From contig CAYNNP010000027.1 in assembly GCA_964398215.1 (NCBI GenBank), positions 1 to 44,066 on the forward strand: a DNA stretch of 44,066 bases. The letters are read 5' to 3'. Positions within the stretch are counted from its first letter, which is position 1. The number at the start of each line of letters is the position of its first letter. The translations under genes were made by a program, and so were the position numbers. The stretch comes from CAYNNP01 sp964398215 (GTDB taxonomy: Bacteria; Planctomycetota; Planctomycetia; Pirellulales; Pirellulaceae). Of the stretch, positions 24,117-32,846 are shown one piece after another. Below the pieces are notes generated by a model that worked only from the letters and a program-made list of their open reading frames with translations, was not told the DNA's origin and did no database searches.

Positions 24117-25193
24117 TTACGCACGGGTCAGTTTGGAAATCCGACCCGTCGAAACCCATTCGGCTACAAAAATGTCTCCGTTCTTGTCAAAGCAAGCGTC
24201 ATGTGGGTGCACAAATTTGCCGTTTTGCCAACGAGACGAATCTTTCCGGATATCTTTTTTCTTGTCACTCTGGAGTCTTTTTCGATCGTCGCCAATCGTA
24301 GCAATGGTTTTGAAATTTTGATCCAGAATCGAGACGCGCGCGACTAACTCGGGAACCAGCATCAGGTCTTTGTATGTGTCAACGTTGGCTGGCAGACCAA
24401 AACCCGTCACGGTCTTTTTGTATTGACTGTTCAAGTCAAAGACCTGCAAAGTCCCGTGAGCTCGGTCGGCTACAACGATCTCAGCTTCCTTGCCAGCTCG
24501 ATCATCAATCCAGATTCCATGAGGCGTCGCAAATTTTCCTTCGCCCGCACCCGGCCCGCCAAAGCAAGACTTCCAGTTTCCATCTTTGTCATAATGATGA
24601 ATCTGAAATGCACCGTATCCATCGGCCAGCAAGAAATCTCCGTTTGGCAAAAATGCAAAGTTAGTGGGCATGAATCGATCACGACCCCACGACCGCTGCG
24701 GATTGGTGTCCTCGCCGTCCGCGTAAACGCCTGACTTCATCGGCGCGAACTTCTCCCAAACTTTCTCGCCAGTTAATGTCAATTTGCTGATCGTTTTTAC
24801 TTGCTGATAAGCCGCGATGTACAAGTACGGTGTGCCGTCTTCGACACGCACTTCGATGCCATGACCACCGCCTTGGAATTGCTGGCCGAAAGCGCGGATG
24901 AATTTTCCATTCGGATCAAAAACGAAAATCGAAGGATGATCCTTCAACTTCTCCTTGCCTTCGTGGATCACATACAAGTTGTTCTCGGGATCGACCGCGA
25001 CGTTGTGCGTGATCTGCCAATCGTACTTTGCGGGCAACTGCGGCCACATGTGTTTGCAATGAAATTGGTGATCGCCAGAACCAATCAAATCCTGCGCTGC
25101 GGTGCGCTTGGAAGTCATGATCGCACAAGTGCCAACAGACGCGGCAGCAGAAGCTTTCAAGAATTGACGGCGAGATGGATTTTGTTGTGTCAT
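24117..25193 (-). CDS. Tat-exported NHL/six-bladed beta-propeller protein
   Basis: A 358-residue protein with a twin-arginine signal (SRRQFLKA at 7-14, followed by an Ala-rich hydrophobic stretch and a likely cleavage near AAQ). The mature part is made of NHL-like propeller blades with the recurring pattern of a hydrophobic strand, D.NG.. and F/W: VDPENNLYVIHEGK, FDPNGKFIRAFG, LPNGDFLLADGYG, GKFATPHGIWIDD, and KFVHPHDACFDKNGDIFVAEW. This layout recalls peptidylglycine lyase-like or 6-bladed propeller proteins, often with a metal at the axis. GAGGA precedes the ATG. The substrate is unknown. Tat export suggests folding or cofactor insertion before transport. Confidence 0.88.
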   Translation of the reverse strand: MTQQNPSRRQFLKASAAASVGTCAIMTSKRTAAQDLIGSGDHQFHCKHMWPQLPAKYDWQITHNVAVDPENNLYVIHEGKEKLKDHPSIFVFDPNGKFIRAFGQQFQGGGHGIEVRVEDGTPYLYIAAYQQVKTISKLTLTGEKVWEKFAPMKSGVYADGEDTNPQRSWGRDRFMPTNFAFLPNGDFLLADGYGAFQIHHYDKDGNWKSCFGGPGAGEGKFATPHGIWIDDRAGKEAEIVVADRAHGTLQVFDLNSQYKKTVTGFGLPANVDTYKDLMLVPELVARVSILDQNFKTIATIGDDRKRLQSDKKKDIRKDSSRWQNGKFVHPHDACFDKNGDIFVAEWVSTGRISKLTRA

Positions 25194-25267
25194 CGGTTTT
25201 CCTCACGTTTGAATTTGGGCGGGAGGAATATTGTACGCCAAGCGTATCACCAGCTGGCATATTTTCG

Positions 25268-25347
25268 TGAGCCGATGGGCGATAGCCCCGGTTATTGACG
25301 GTCTGCTTGTGCTCGAAACCGGGGGCTATCTATCGCCCTACGGCTCA
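25268..25347. repeat. Repeat family B, variant copy
   Basis: An 80-base imperfect palindrome. It begins TGAGCCGATGGGCGATAG, continues CCCCGG, and ends CCGGGG ... TATCGCCC ... CGGCTCA. The ends match the copies at 34352 and 37919, but the centre differs, so it is a subfamily. It lies in the spacer between mutL and the propeller gene, next to a family A copy. Confidence 0.8.
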
Positions 25348-25380
25348 AAGGTTTCTGAATCATGAGTGCACCTCCTGATC

Positions 25381-25408
25381 GCCGAAAGTCTTGACGACTT
25401 TCGCTACG
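25381..25408 (+). repeat. Repeat family A, full palindrome
   Basis: Arms CGAAAGTC (25383-25390) and GACTTTCG (25396-25403) with loop TTGAC, preceded by GC and followed by CTACG, identical to the copy at 832-857. It ends 11 bases before the mutL stop codon, in the mutL 3' region. Confidence 0.85.
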
Positions 25409-25419
25409 AGGTTTGCGTA

Positions 25420-27384
25420 TCAAACGCGGCCGCGGGGTCCCAGGCGACCAAACATGCGGTCAAGTTCATCGCGGCTAAAGAACAGCGCCGTTGGCCGGCC
25501 ATGAGGACAATGATGGGTATCGTTGTAGAGGTCACGTTGCTCCAACAAGCTCGTGATTTCCTCGGCGCCCAAGCGGTCGCCCGCTTTGACCGCTGCCTTG
25601 CACGCGATCGTGGACAACAAGTGATTCAAAATCTCAAGCGGTTCAGGGTCTTTGCCAGCTCCCAGCAACGACTCCAGCAGCGTTCGCAAAATCTCGGCGG
25701 GTGACGCATTCTTTAGGATTGCAGGATACGACTGGATGACGATCGTTTCGCCACCAAAGTCATCGATTTCTAAACCGATGCGAGCTAAAGTTTCTTTGGC
25801 GTCCATCGCAGCCGTTCGCTCAGCTGGCGTTAACGAAACCGGTTCTGGAACCAATAATCGCTGCGATTCCAGACTGCTTTCTTCGCCAAGCACTCGCGCT
25901 TTGATTCGCTCGTACAACACACGTTCGTGCAATGCATGCTGGTCAATAATAACCATGCCCGAATCGTCTTGCGTGACCAAGTAACGATTGTGAACTTGAA
26001 ATCCTAAGTAGCAAACCGAAGGTGTTTCCTGTGGCTCTAAATCCCAAGGAGCAACATTTTCAGGCTCAGCACCTGGGCTGGCAGTGGATCCATCGGCAGA
26101 CGAATTCGTTAAACCTGATGGCGTTCCCGCCGACTGTCCTCCAGGGAACGGTTTGAATTCAGGAGTCGTTGACAGCGACATTGCTTGCGTCGACGAGGCA
26201 ACTGGGTTGACTGCCGAAGCAGCCGGATTTGCATGACCCGTGCGTGCCCATTCGATAACGGATTGACGATGCTCTTGTTCAACACGAACTGGCATGCCGA
26301 CCTCGCTTTGCACGGGGCCAGCGATCGATTCGTTTTCGCCCAGCGGTGCCGGCGGGCCAACGCGCTGCGTCATGTCGGTCGACAAGAATTGGTGTCGCAG
26401 TGATTGTAGCAATCGGCTGTAAACACGACCGCCATCGGTGAACCGGACTTCTAGTTTTGTAGGATGAACATTGACATCGATCATCTCTGGCGGCATGTCC
26501 AACCGCAAAAAGCAAACCGAATGTCGGCCAACCATCAACAATCCACGGTAGGCTTCGCCGAGCGCATGTTGTAGCGAGCGGTCGCGAATGTGTCGCCCAT
26601 TCAAAAACAGGTACTGCATCCGCGTGTTGCCGCGACTAACTGACGGATCGCAAACGTAGCCAGTGATTTTGATCTGGCTATCGTCACTTTGGATGGGAAT
26701 CAATCCTTCGGCAATTTCGCCACCAAAAAATGCAGCGATTCGATCCGACCAACGCTCTGTCGGCGGCAAGTCGTGAACTTGGCGATCGTTGTTGGTCAGG
26801 ACAAAATGAATTTGTGGATTTGCAAGGGCCAAACGCGTGAACGCTTCAACGATATGGCCGCGTTCGGTTTGGGCGGTTTTCAAAAAGCGATGACGTACCG
26901 GTGTATTGAAGAACAAATTGCGAACTTCGATGACCGTTCCTGTCGGGCAGCCACAAGGTGCGGGCGATTCCAAAACGCCGCCTCGCACATTCAACTCTGA
27001 CCCAGCATCATCGGCTTCGGTGCGAGTCCGAATCGTCAAGTGCGATACGCTGCCAATCGACGCCAGAGCTTCCCCGCGAAAACCAAGCGTGCCGACATGA
27101 AAAAGCGAATCATCGTCGGGTAGCTTGCTGGTCGCATGGCTGGCAACGGCCAACGGCAATTGCTCCGCTGTCATCCCGCATCCGTTGTCGCTGATGCGAA
27201 TCAACTCGCTGCCACCACCAGAAATCGTGACTTCGATGCGCGTCGAACCCGCATCAATACTGTTTTCGACGAGTTCCTTGACCACCGATGCGGGGCGTTC
27301 AATGACTTCACCCGCCGCAATCTGGTTGATCAGGTTCGGGGGTAGCTGCCGGATGGTCGGAATTGTTTTTGCTGCCGTGCTCAT
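25420..27384 (-). CDS. mutL: DNA mismatch repair protein MutL with endonuclease motif
   Basis: Couples mismatch recognition by MutS to strand cleavage. The N-terminal GHKL ATPase is complete: KELVENSIDAG (36-46), DNGCGM, GFRGEALASI and TGTVIEVRNLFFNTPVR. A Pro/Ser/Thr-rich linker (about 340-450) leads to the dimerisation domain. This contains DQHALHERVLYE, an exact DQHA(X2)E(X4)E endonuclease motif, plus ACKAAVKAGD and CPHGRPT, which complete the zinc site. It is therefore the nicking type, as in organisms without MutH. The 654-residue start at 27384 (MSTAAKTIPTIRQLPPNLINQIAAGEV) is the family start. Divergent from the ferritin-like gene with a 56-base spacer. Confidence 0.97.
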   Translation of the reverse strand: MSTAAKTIPTIRQLPPNLINQIAAGEVIERPASVVKELVENSIDAGSTRIEVTISGGGSELIRISDNGCGMTAEQLPLAVASHATSKLPDDDSLFHVGTLGFRGEALASIGSVSHLTIRTRTEADDAGSELNVRGGVLESPAPCGCPTGTVIEVRNLFFNTPVRHRFLKTAQTERGHIVEAFTRLALANPQIHFVLTNNDRQVHDLPPTERWSDRIAAFFGGEIAEGLIPIQSDDSQIKITGYVCDPSVSRGNTRMQYLFLNGRHIRDRSLQHALGEAYRGLLMVGRHSVCFLRLDMPPEMIDVNVHPTKLEVRFTDGGRVYSRLLQSLRHQFLSTDMTQRVGPPAPLGENESIAGPVQSEVGMPVRVEQEHRQSVIEWARTGHANPAASAVNPVASSTQAMSLSTTPEFKPFPGGQSAGTPSGLTNSSADGSTASPGAEPENVAPWDLEPQETPSVCYLGFQVHNRYLVTQDDSGMVIIDQHALHERVLYERIKARVLGEESSLESQRLLVPEPVSLTPAERTAAMDAKETLARIGLEIDDFGGETIVIQSYPAILKNASPAEILRTLLESLLGAGKDPEPLEILNHLLSTIACKAAVKAGDRLGAEEITSLLEQRDLYNDTHHCPHGRPTALFFSRDELDRMFGRLGPRGRV

Positions 27385-27440
27385 GGATACTGAATGTATC
27401 GTTCGATTTCGAATCAACAACCGCAAACTTCAGGTGAAGC

Positions 27441-28859
27441 ATGGCTATCAAACCGACCCAGTTGCCCAAGATTCCAAAACTGGCCGGGCTTTGCTCCATG
27501 GAGCGAGCAATTCACGCGGACTGGAGCGTGGCAGAGAGCGTTTCGCGATGGAAACGATTGCACTACGTCCTCAAACGCACCTACCAAATCCTTGTTTCGC
27601 GGATCACGTCCGAACCCATCTATGAATTGAAAACCGCCTACAGCCACCACGCCTATCTTTGCGGCGAACAAGTCAGTCTGATCCGCAGTCGTGTCAGCGA
27701 AATGAGACAACCGCCTCTGGGGCTGGATCTGGTTCCACACGAAGGCCTTGAGCAGCTGATGGATGAAGTCCAGTGTTCAACAACGACGGGCGAACTGTTA
27801 ACCGGAATCTATGAAGTCGTTGTCCCCGCGATCTTATCCGCCTGCGAACAAATCAAAGCCGATGCACACCCGCTTGCCGATGCGCCAAGTGTGCGAGCTG
27901 CCAAGCTAATTGCATTTGAAATTTCTGAGCTAAAAGAATTCGGTGACTTGGCGATTGCGCAAGTCGTCACTGAGTTCGATCGTGAGTCCATGAGTCAGTG
28001 GACTGCCGAACTAAATGCCTGCCTTTCGTACGCAGGGAACTTGGATGGTACTGCCGAATCACAAGGCGAACTACCGGAGCGGCGATACAGCGGCCAGCCG
28101 TTTGAATACGAAAAAGAACCCAAACGAGACTCGCGCTTCCAAGATCCCTTCAACGCTGGCGTGAACCCAGAAGCATTTCTGTATGACGAGCGTTTTAGTG
28201 CGCAAGACAAAACGTTGATGATGTACTACAAACGAATTCGCGAGCTGGATGTGCCAGAGATGATGGCCAGCATCCTGGTTGAACTTGGCGATGAAGAACC
28301 GTGGGAATTTCACATGGAAATGATCCGGCAACTTTGGGATGAAGCTCGGCACGCAATGATGGGTGAAGTCGGTTTTGTTTCACAAGACATCGACTGGACA
28401 AAGATACCGATCAACTTCACATGGTCGCGAAACCTAAATTTGCAACTGGAACCACGTGAGCGACACGGCGTTCTGTTCTTTATCGAACAGGGCCTGATGC
28501 CACGAACAGGAAAACGCTACGAATGGGAAGTTGCAACCGAAAGCGGCGATCCACTGTCGGCAATGTTTCAAGATTTCGATTGGGCCGACGAAGTCTTGCA
28601 TGCTCAGATTGGCCGCCGCTGGTACGTGCCAAAATTTGAATCGCTCAACGAGGCGATGGCGTACGGAGACAAGTGCTGGACGAAAGTTCTAAGCCAGTGG
28701 AAAGAGTATAAGGATACCGGTTTGACCGAACATCGAAATTGGTGGCCAGAGATCTACCAACAAGCCTGCCGGCAATGGAACAAACAGCCTGACGCTGCGG
28801 CATTGGCATTCTGTGAAACCTACGAAGAAAGCCGCGCCGACCTAAACAAAATCGATTGA
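27441..28859 (+). CDS. Large ferritin-like (di-iron) protein of unknown function
   Basis: A 472-residue helical protein that looks like a duplicated ferritin-like fold. The C-terminal half has two candidate di-iron half-sites: E301-A-R-H304 within LWDEARHAMMGE, and E384-V-L-H387 within DWADEVLHAQIG, with further acidic residues around 281-295. The N-terminal half (helices near 25-85 and 105-190) has similar helix lengths (YLCGEQVSLIRSR, GELLTGIYEVVVPAIL) but fewer complete EXXH motifs. No signal peptide. Function unknown: an oxidase or oxygenase is possible. Its spacer to mutL is only 56 bases, so the two divergent genes likely share a regulatory region. Confidence 0.8.
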   Translation: MAIKPTQLPKIPKLAGLCSMERAIHADWSVAESVSRWKRLHYVLKRTYQILVSRITSEPIYELKTAYSHHAYLCGEQVSLIRSRVSEMRQPPLGLDLVPHEGLEQLMDEVQCSTTTGELLTGIYEVVVPAILSACEQIKADAHPLADAPSVRAAKLIAFEISELKEFGDLAIAQVVTEFDRESMSQWTAELNACLSYAGNLDGTAESQGELPERRYSGQPFEYEKEPKRDSRFQDPFNAGVNPEAFLYDERFSAQDKTLMMYYKRIRELDVPEMMASILVELGDEEPWEFHMEMIRQLWDEARHAMMGEVGFVSQDIDWTKIPINFTWSRNLNLQLEPRERHGVLFFIEQGLMPRTGKRYEWEVATESGDPLSAMFQDFDWADEVLHAQIGRRWYVPKFESLNEAMAYGDKCWTKVLSQWKEYKDTGLTEHRNWWPEIYQQACRQWNKQPDAAALAFCETYEESRADLNKID

Positions 28860-28971
28860 TGCTGTGAATTCTGCAAGTGAATTGACCGCTGAAATCGCAG
28901 GATTCCGCCACAACCTCACAGCTTCGATCTTTATACTGAAACAGTTCACAAACGACTCGCGGAATGAATTC

Positions 28972-30393
28972 ATGAAAACTCTTGTCGCTCTAATGCTGAT
29001 CGTCGTGTGTTGCAGCCAAACGCTGCTTGCCGATCAGAAACCGCCCAAGTATCCCGTGGAAACCAAGTCTTTTGAACTAACAATTACCGATGGCGAAAAA
29101 CCCGTCAAAGGTGCGAAGGTCAAGCTGTATGCATGCCGGTGCATCGAAGATCCAGGTTCCCATTACGGATGGCCATCTGCCAATACCGATTGCGAAACTG
29201 AATTCGTTTCTGACGAAAACGGCAAAGTATCGCTCTTGTATCCCGTCAAGTTTGGCGAACCAAGCAACTGGAAAACGATCTCCGAAGTGTCTCTGATAAT
29301 CGCGCACACGAATTATGTGCACGACGAATTGCATATCGACCCAAGGGTCGGAAAGTCAGACAAGGTCATCAAAGCTGGCTGCGAATTGACGTTCTCTGCC
29401 TTAGATTCCAATCGTGCTCCCGTTGATATTGGTGCTGTCATGGCGGGACCCGGACGGGCAGTAAATTGGCTACGTGATGACAAAAAGGTGATTCGTTCGC
29501 AAGCCATTCCCGATGGACGCTGGCAAACATTATTGGTCAGCCCTCGTGAGGACGGTCGCCATCTGTTCAGCGGCGTCCTCTCCGTGCGGCTTGCGGATCA
29601 ACAAAACGTCAAGATTCGAAACTTGCGTTTGAAGCCAGGGCTCCATATCTCTGGCAGTGTTTCCGAGAATGTGTCGCTGCCTGTAAAGGATGGAATCGTC
29701 TTAGCCCATTGCCTACCCAAACCCGCTGGCCGGAAGTGGGGCAACGATGATCCAACAGTGACGTGGTCCGCCACCACTAAAATTCGCCCCGACGGTACAT
29801 TTGATTTTCGTTCGTTACCAGCAACGGGAAGGATCCAGTTCATTGCGTTGGCCGAAGGCTGGCTTACCAGCAACAGCGACGGACGCCACAATTTTCACAG
29901 AGGACAGATTTTCCAAGTTGATGATCTGAATATTGCCGATGGCTACTGCGACGATTTCGTTTTAGAAATGAAACCAACTGGCAGTCTGGTTGTGACCGTT
30001 CACGATGCTGATGGCAAGCCACTGCCGGGCGCGCGTGTTGGTACAAATCCCAATCAAGCAATGGAGCTAGGCGGAAGCAATATCCTGGGAACTTTTTCGG
30101 ACACTATCGACTATGTGAAAGCCAGCATCGACGGCACAGATGCTGAACCTTACAAACGCATTTCAGCGAAAGCAGCGGTTTACTTCGGAAAGACGAACGA
30201 GAAAGGACAATTCACCATCAAGGGAATTCCGCTGGGTGTGAACTACCAGGTTGGAGCCTACCATGATGATTTTGTGATGCCATTTGAACGCCCAGGCAGA
30301 CCAAAGAAATCACCATTCAAGTGCGAATCTACTGAACCCGAAGAAGTCACTATCAAACTCAAACGCCGAGAAACGAATGCGGAAAAGGAATGA
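28972..30393 (+). CDS. Secreted protein with carboxypeptidase-regulatory-like domains
   Basis: A 473-residue protein starting at ATG 28972, where the signal peptide begins (MKTLVALMLIVVCCSQTLLA, probable cleavage before DQ). The mature part repeats a beta-sandwich pattern seen in carboxypeptidase-regulatory-like/Ig-like domains: ELTITDGEKPVKGAKVKLYA near the start, a middle unit with DGTFDFRSLPATGRIQFIA, and LVVTVHDADGKPLPGARVG followed by NEKGQFTIKGIPLGVNYQVGA. Such proteins are common in planctomycetes and probably act outside the cytoplasm as binding or structural modules. Earlier in-frame codons (to 28864) lack a signal peptide. Substrate unknown. Confidence 0.82.
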   Translation: MKTLVALMLIVVCCSQTLLADQKPPKYPVETKSFELTITDGEKPVKGAKVKLYACRCIEDPGSHYGWPSANTDCETEFVSDENGKVSLLYPVKFGEPSNWKTISEVSLIIAHTNYVHDELHIDPRVGKSDKVIKAGCELTFSALDSNRAPVDIGAVMAGPGRAVNWLRDDKKVIRSQAIPDGRWQTLLVSPREDGRHLFSGVLSVRLADQQNVKIRNLRLKPGLHISGSVSENVSLPVKDGIVLAHCLPKPAGRKWGNDDPTVTWSATTKIRPDGTFDFRSLPATGRIQFIALAEGWLTSNSDGRHNFHRGQIFQVDDLNIADGYCDDFVLEMKPTGSLVVTVHDADGKPLPGARVGTNPNQAMELGGSNILGTFSDTIDYVKASIDGTDAEPYKRISAKAAVYFGKTNEKGQFTIKGIPLGVNYQVGAYHDDFVMPFERPGRPKKSPFKCESTEPEEVTIKLKRRETNAEKE

Positions 30394-30427
30394 ATCCTGA
30401 ATCCGTAATTTTCCTTTCAAGGTTGTT

Positions 30428-30958
30428 TTACCGGCGGGTCTTGCTTTGCCTAGCCGAACTTGTCCTTCGTGTGCCCTTCGCTCGCTTTGGTTTCTTAGTC
30501 GCTTCCTTGCGACGCTTGTGAAGACGTTCGATCGCCTTCACATCTGTCGTGCGTTTCTCCCGCGCGATGCAAGCCATCTCGAATGCCACCTTCTTGCCCC
30601 ATTTATTGAAAGCAAATCGAATCTTGGCACGTCGACCATCGTCCGTTTTCCACGAAGCGATGTAATACTCATAGACGCAATCGGTATATCGACTGTCCGT
30701 ATCACTCGCGTAATGGACGCCGACGACTCCCGATGTATTGCGCTTACCTAATTTGCCCTGGCTGGTTTCTGGTGCCGGAAGTTCCTTCTCCCACTCCTGA
30801 TAGGTGGCACGGGCAACTTGCTGCGATTTTCTCTTGCCACCATGCGTAGCATCGGAAATGAATTTGCTGCGACGCAAATCCCCACGCTTGATACGCACAA
30901 GCCAACCCTGCTGCGTATCTGACTCAACGCGAGAGTATCCCTTGGGTTTTCTCGGCAT
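30428..30958 (-). CDS. Small basic protein with two AP2-like DNA-binding domains
   Basis: A 176-residue, strongly basic protein. Residues about 16-61 read as an AP2-like three-stranded sheet plus helix (GWLVRIKRGDLRRSKFIS, GGKRKSQQVARATYQEWEKELP). Residues about 72-137 read as a second one (GKRNTSGVVGVHY, YYIASWKTDDGRRAKIRF, GKKVAFEMACIAREKR). The remaining 40 residues are Lys/Arg-rich. In bacteria AP2 domains usually sit on HNH homing endonucleases or integrases, but no nuclease domain is present here. It may be a stand-alone DNA-binding protein or a relic of a mobile element. It stands alone, convergent with the secreted-protein gene. The family call comes from motif layout only. Confidence 0.7.
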   Translation of the reverse strand: MPRKPKGYSRVESDTQQGWLVRIKRGDLRRSKFISDATHGGKRKSQQVARATYQEWEKELPAPETSQGKLGKRNTSGVVGVHYASDTDSRYTDCVYEYYIASWKTDDGRRAKIRFAFNKWGKKVAFEMACIAREKRTTDVKAIERLHKRRKEATKKPKRAKGTRRTSSARQSKTRR

Positions 30959-31318
30959 ACCTCAACTCCTCAGGGCGTAACGCTACTTTCTTATCGGGTG
31001 AAATTAATGTGCCCTGCGCCCCGGCAAACACAGTGCAGAGTATCAACACGGCGTTGTGGTTGCACAATACTGCAAATCCAGGTCGGTCGAGACCCCCTAC
31101 AAAAGGGTATGTACAATTCACTACTAAGATGGGATTGCCGACTTAATGACAAAAACGAACAAGAGAAATATGAACAAACGAACACATCGCAAACGTGCTT
31201 TGTAATTTCGTGGGGAATATCGAAAGCTAGCGGTCCAATCCGGCCGCTATTCGATCCATAGCGAATCGTTGATACTGGGACTTCCATCACACTCGAAACT
31301 CATTATCAATCCTCTTCC
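30959..31318. other. Intergenic region upstream of gatA
   Basis: A 360-base spacer between the divergent AP2-like gene and gatA, presumably with promoters for both. I see no gene: gatC in particular is not there. Two short inverted repeats stand in tandem near 31229-31266 (AGCGG..CCGCT, then ATTCG..CGAAT) and would lie in the gatA leader. No riboswitch or T-box structure was recognised. Confidence 0.5.
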
Positions 31319-32833
31319 ATGCTTGATTCCGTAACAGATCTCTTAAACAAGCAAGAGTCGGGTGAGTTAACCGCTGTCGATCTAGCGCAAGAATCGATTC
31401 GGCGCATCCAAGCTTCCCAGCCGACCCACAATGCGTACACACATATCAATTCTGAAGCTGCATTGCAGGCAGCAGAAGACATTGACCGCCGCCGCGGTGC
31501 TGGAGAGAACCTGGGTTCGCTGGCCGGAGTACCGATCGCAATCAAAGACGTGCTTTGCACCAAAGATGCACCCACGACATGCTCGTCGAATATGCTTCGT
31601 GAATTCCGTCCACCCTACGATGCAACTGTCGTCCAGAAGCTGCGCGCTGCGGACGCTGTCATTGTTGGCAAAACAAACATGGACGAATTCGCGATGGGCG
31701 CGAGCACCGAAACCAGCGCGTTTGGCGTGACCCGCAATCCATGGGATACCAGCTGCACCCCTGGCGGCAGCAGTGGTGGCTCTGCGGCATGCGTCGCTGC
31801 TGGAACGGTACCTCTGAGTTTGGGAACGGACACAGGCGGGTCGATTCGTCAGCCATCTGCGTTTTGCGGAGTCACAGGAATCAAGCCGACCTACGGACGC
31901 GTTAGTCGTTTCGGCTTGGTAGCGTTTGCCAGCAGCCTGGACCAAGTCGGCCCAATCGGATGGTCAGTCGAAGACTGCGCACGACTACTGCAAGTCATCT
32001 CCGGATACGAACCGCGCGATTCGACCTCACTTGCCCGGGAAGTTCCCCAGTTCTCAGAAGTCATCAGCTCGAACGACTTGCGTGGAATTCGTATCGGCGT
32101 GCTCCGATCATCTTTAGAAAGTGATGGTGTTCAAGATTCCGTTCGCGACGCGTTGATCGAATCGATTGAAGTCTTTCGCGGACAAGGCGCCGATATCGTG
32201 GACATTGATTTGCCTCATCGCGACTACTGGGTGCCAACGTATTACGTGATCGCACCCTGCGAAGCCAGCAGCAACCTTTCCCGATTCGACGGCGCTCATT
32301 ACGGACACCGCACTAGCGACCTGCAGGAGGAAGTTTTGCAAGCGAAGTCCAATTCCAACGACGCCGACCGCGGGGCTGGGCCACTGGTCACAACCTACTG
32401 TCGCAGCCGCGCCGAAGGTTTTGGCGCGGAAGTCAAACGCCGGATCATGATCGGAACTTATGCACTGAGTTCTGGATATGTCAGCAAGTATTACAATCAG
32501 GCTTTGAAGGTTCGCCGACTGATTCGCGAAGACTACGATGCGGCCTTTTCCCAAGTTGATTTGCTGCTTGGCCCTGTCACGCCGACCCCTGCATTCAAGC
32601 TGGGCGACAAAATTGACGATCCCATCCAAATGTACTTGTGTGACTTGTTCACAGTGGGAGCCAACCTAGCGGGAGTGCCAGCGATGTCCTTGCCAGCTGG
32701 ACGAGACCCACAAGGCCTGCCCGTTGGCATCCAACTTCAAGCACCCGCCTTGCAAGAATCGCGTATGATCTTTGCCGGCGCAGCTTTTCAATCCATTACT
32801 GACCATCACACGCAACGCCCCGAATCGTTGTAA
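31319..32833 (+). CDS. gatA: Asp-tRNA(Asn)/Glu-tRNA(Gln) amidotransferase subunit A
   Basis: Glutaminase subunit of the GatCAB complex, which releases ammonia from glutamine to amidate mischarged Glu-tRNA(Gln) or Asp-tRNA(Asn). The 504-residue amidase-signature protein has the Ser-cisSer-Lys triad at K76, S151 and S175; the spacings of 75 and 24 equal those in Staphylococcus GatA. The glycine-rich core TPGGSSGGSAACVAAG and GTDTGGSIRQPSAFCG is intact. The ATG at 31319 fits the family N-terminus (about 75 residues before the lysine). It is followed 13 bases later by gatB. Confidence 0.97.
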   Translation: MLDSVTDLLNKQESGELTAVDLAQESIRRIQASQPTHNAYTHINSEAALQAAEDIDRRRGAGENLGSLAGVPIAIKDVLCTKDAPTTCSSNMLREFRPPYDATVVQKLRAADAVIVGKTNMDEFAMGASTETSAFGVTRNPWDTSCTPGGSSGGSAACVAAGTVPLSLGTDTGGSIRQPSAFCGVTGIKPTYGRVSRFGLVAFASSLDQVGPIGWSVEDCARLLQVISGYEPRDSTSLAREVPQFSEVISSNDLRGIRIGVLRSSLESDGVQDSVRDALIESIEVFRGQGADIVDIDLPHRDYWVPTYYVIAPCEASSNLSRFDGAHYGHRTSDLQEEVLQAKSNSNDADRGAGPLVTTYCRSRAEGFGAEVKRRIMIGTYALSSGYVSKYYNQALKVRRLIREDYDAAFSQVDLLLGPVTPTPAFKLGDKIDDPIQMYLCDLFTVGANLAGVPAMSLPAGRDPQGLPVGIQLQAPALQESRMIFAGAAFQSITDHHTQRPESL

Positions 32834-32846
32834 GAGAACCACGGCG

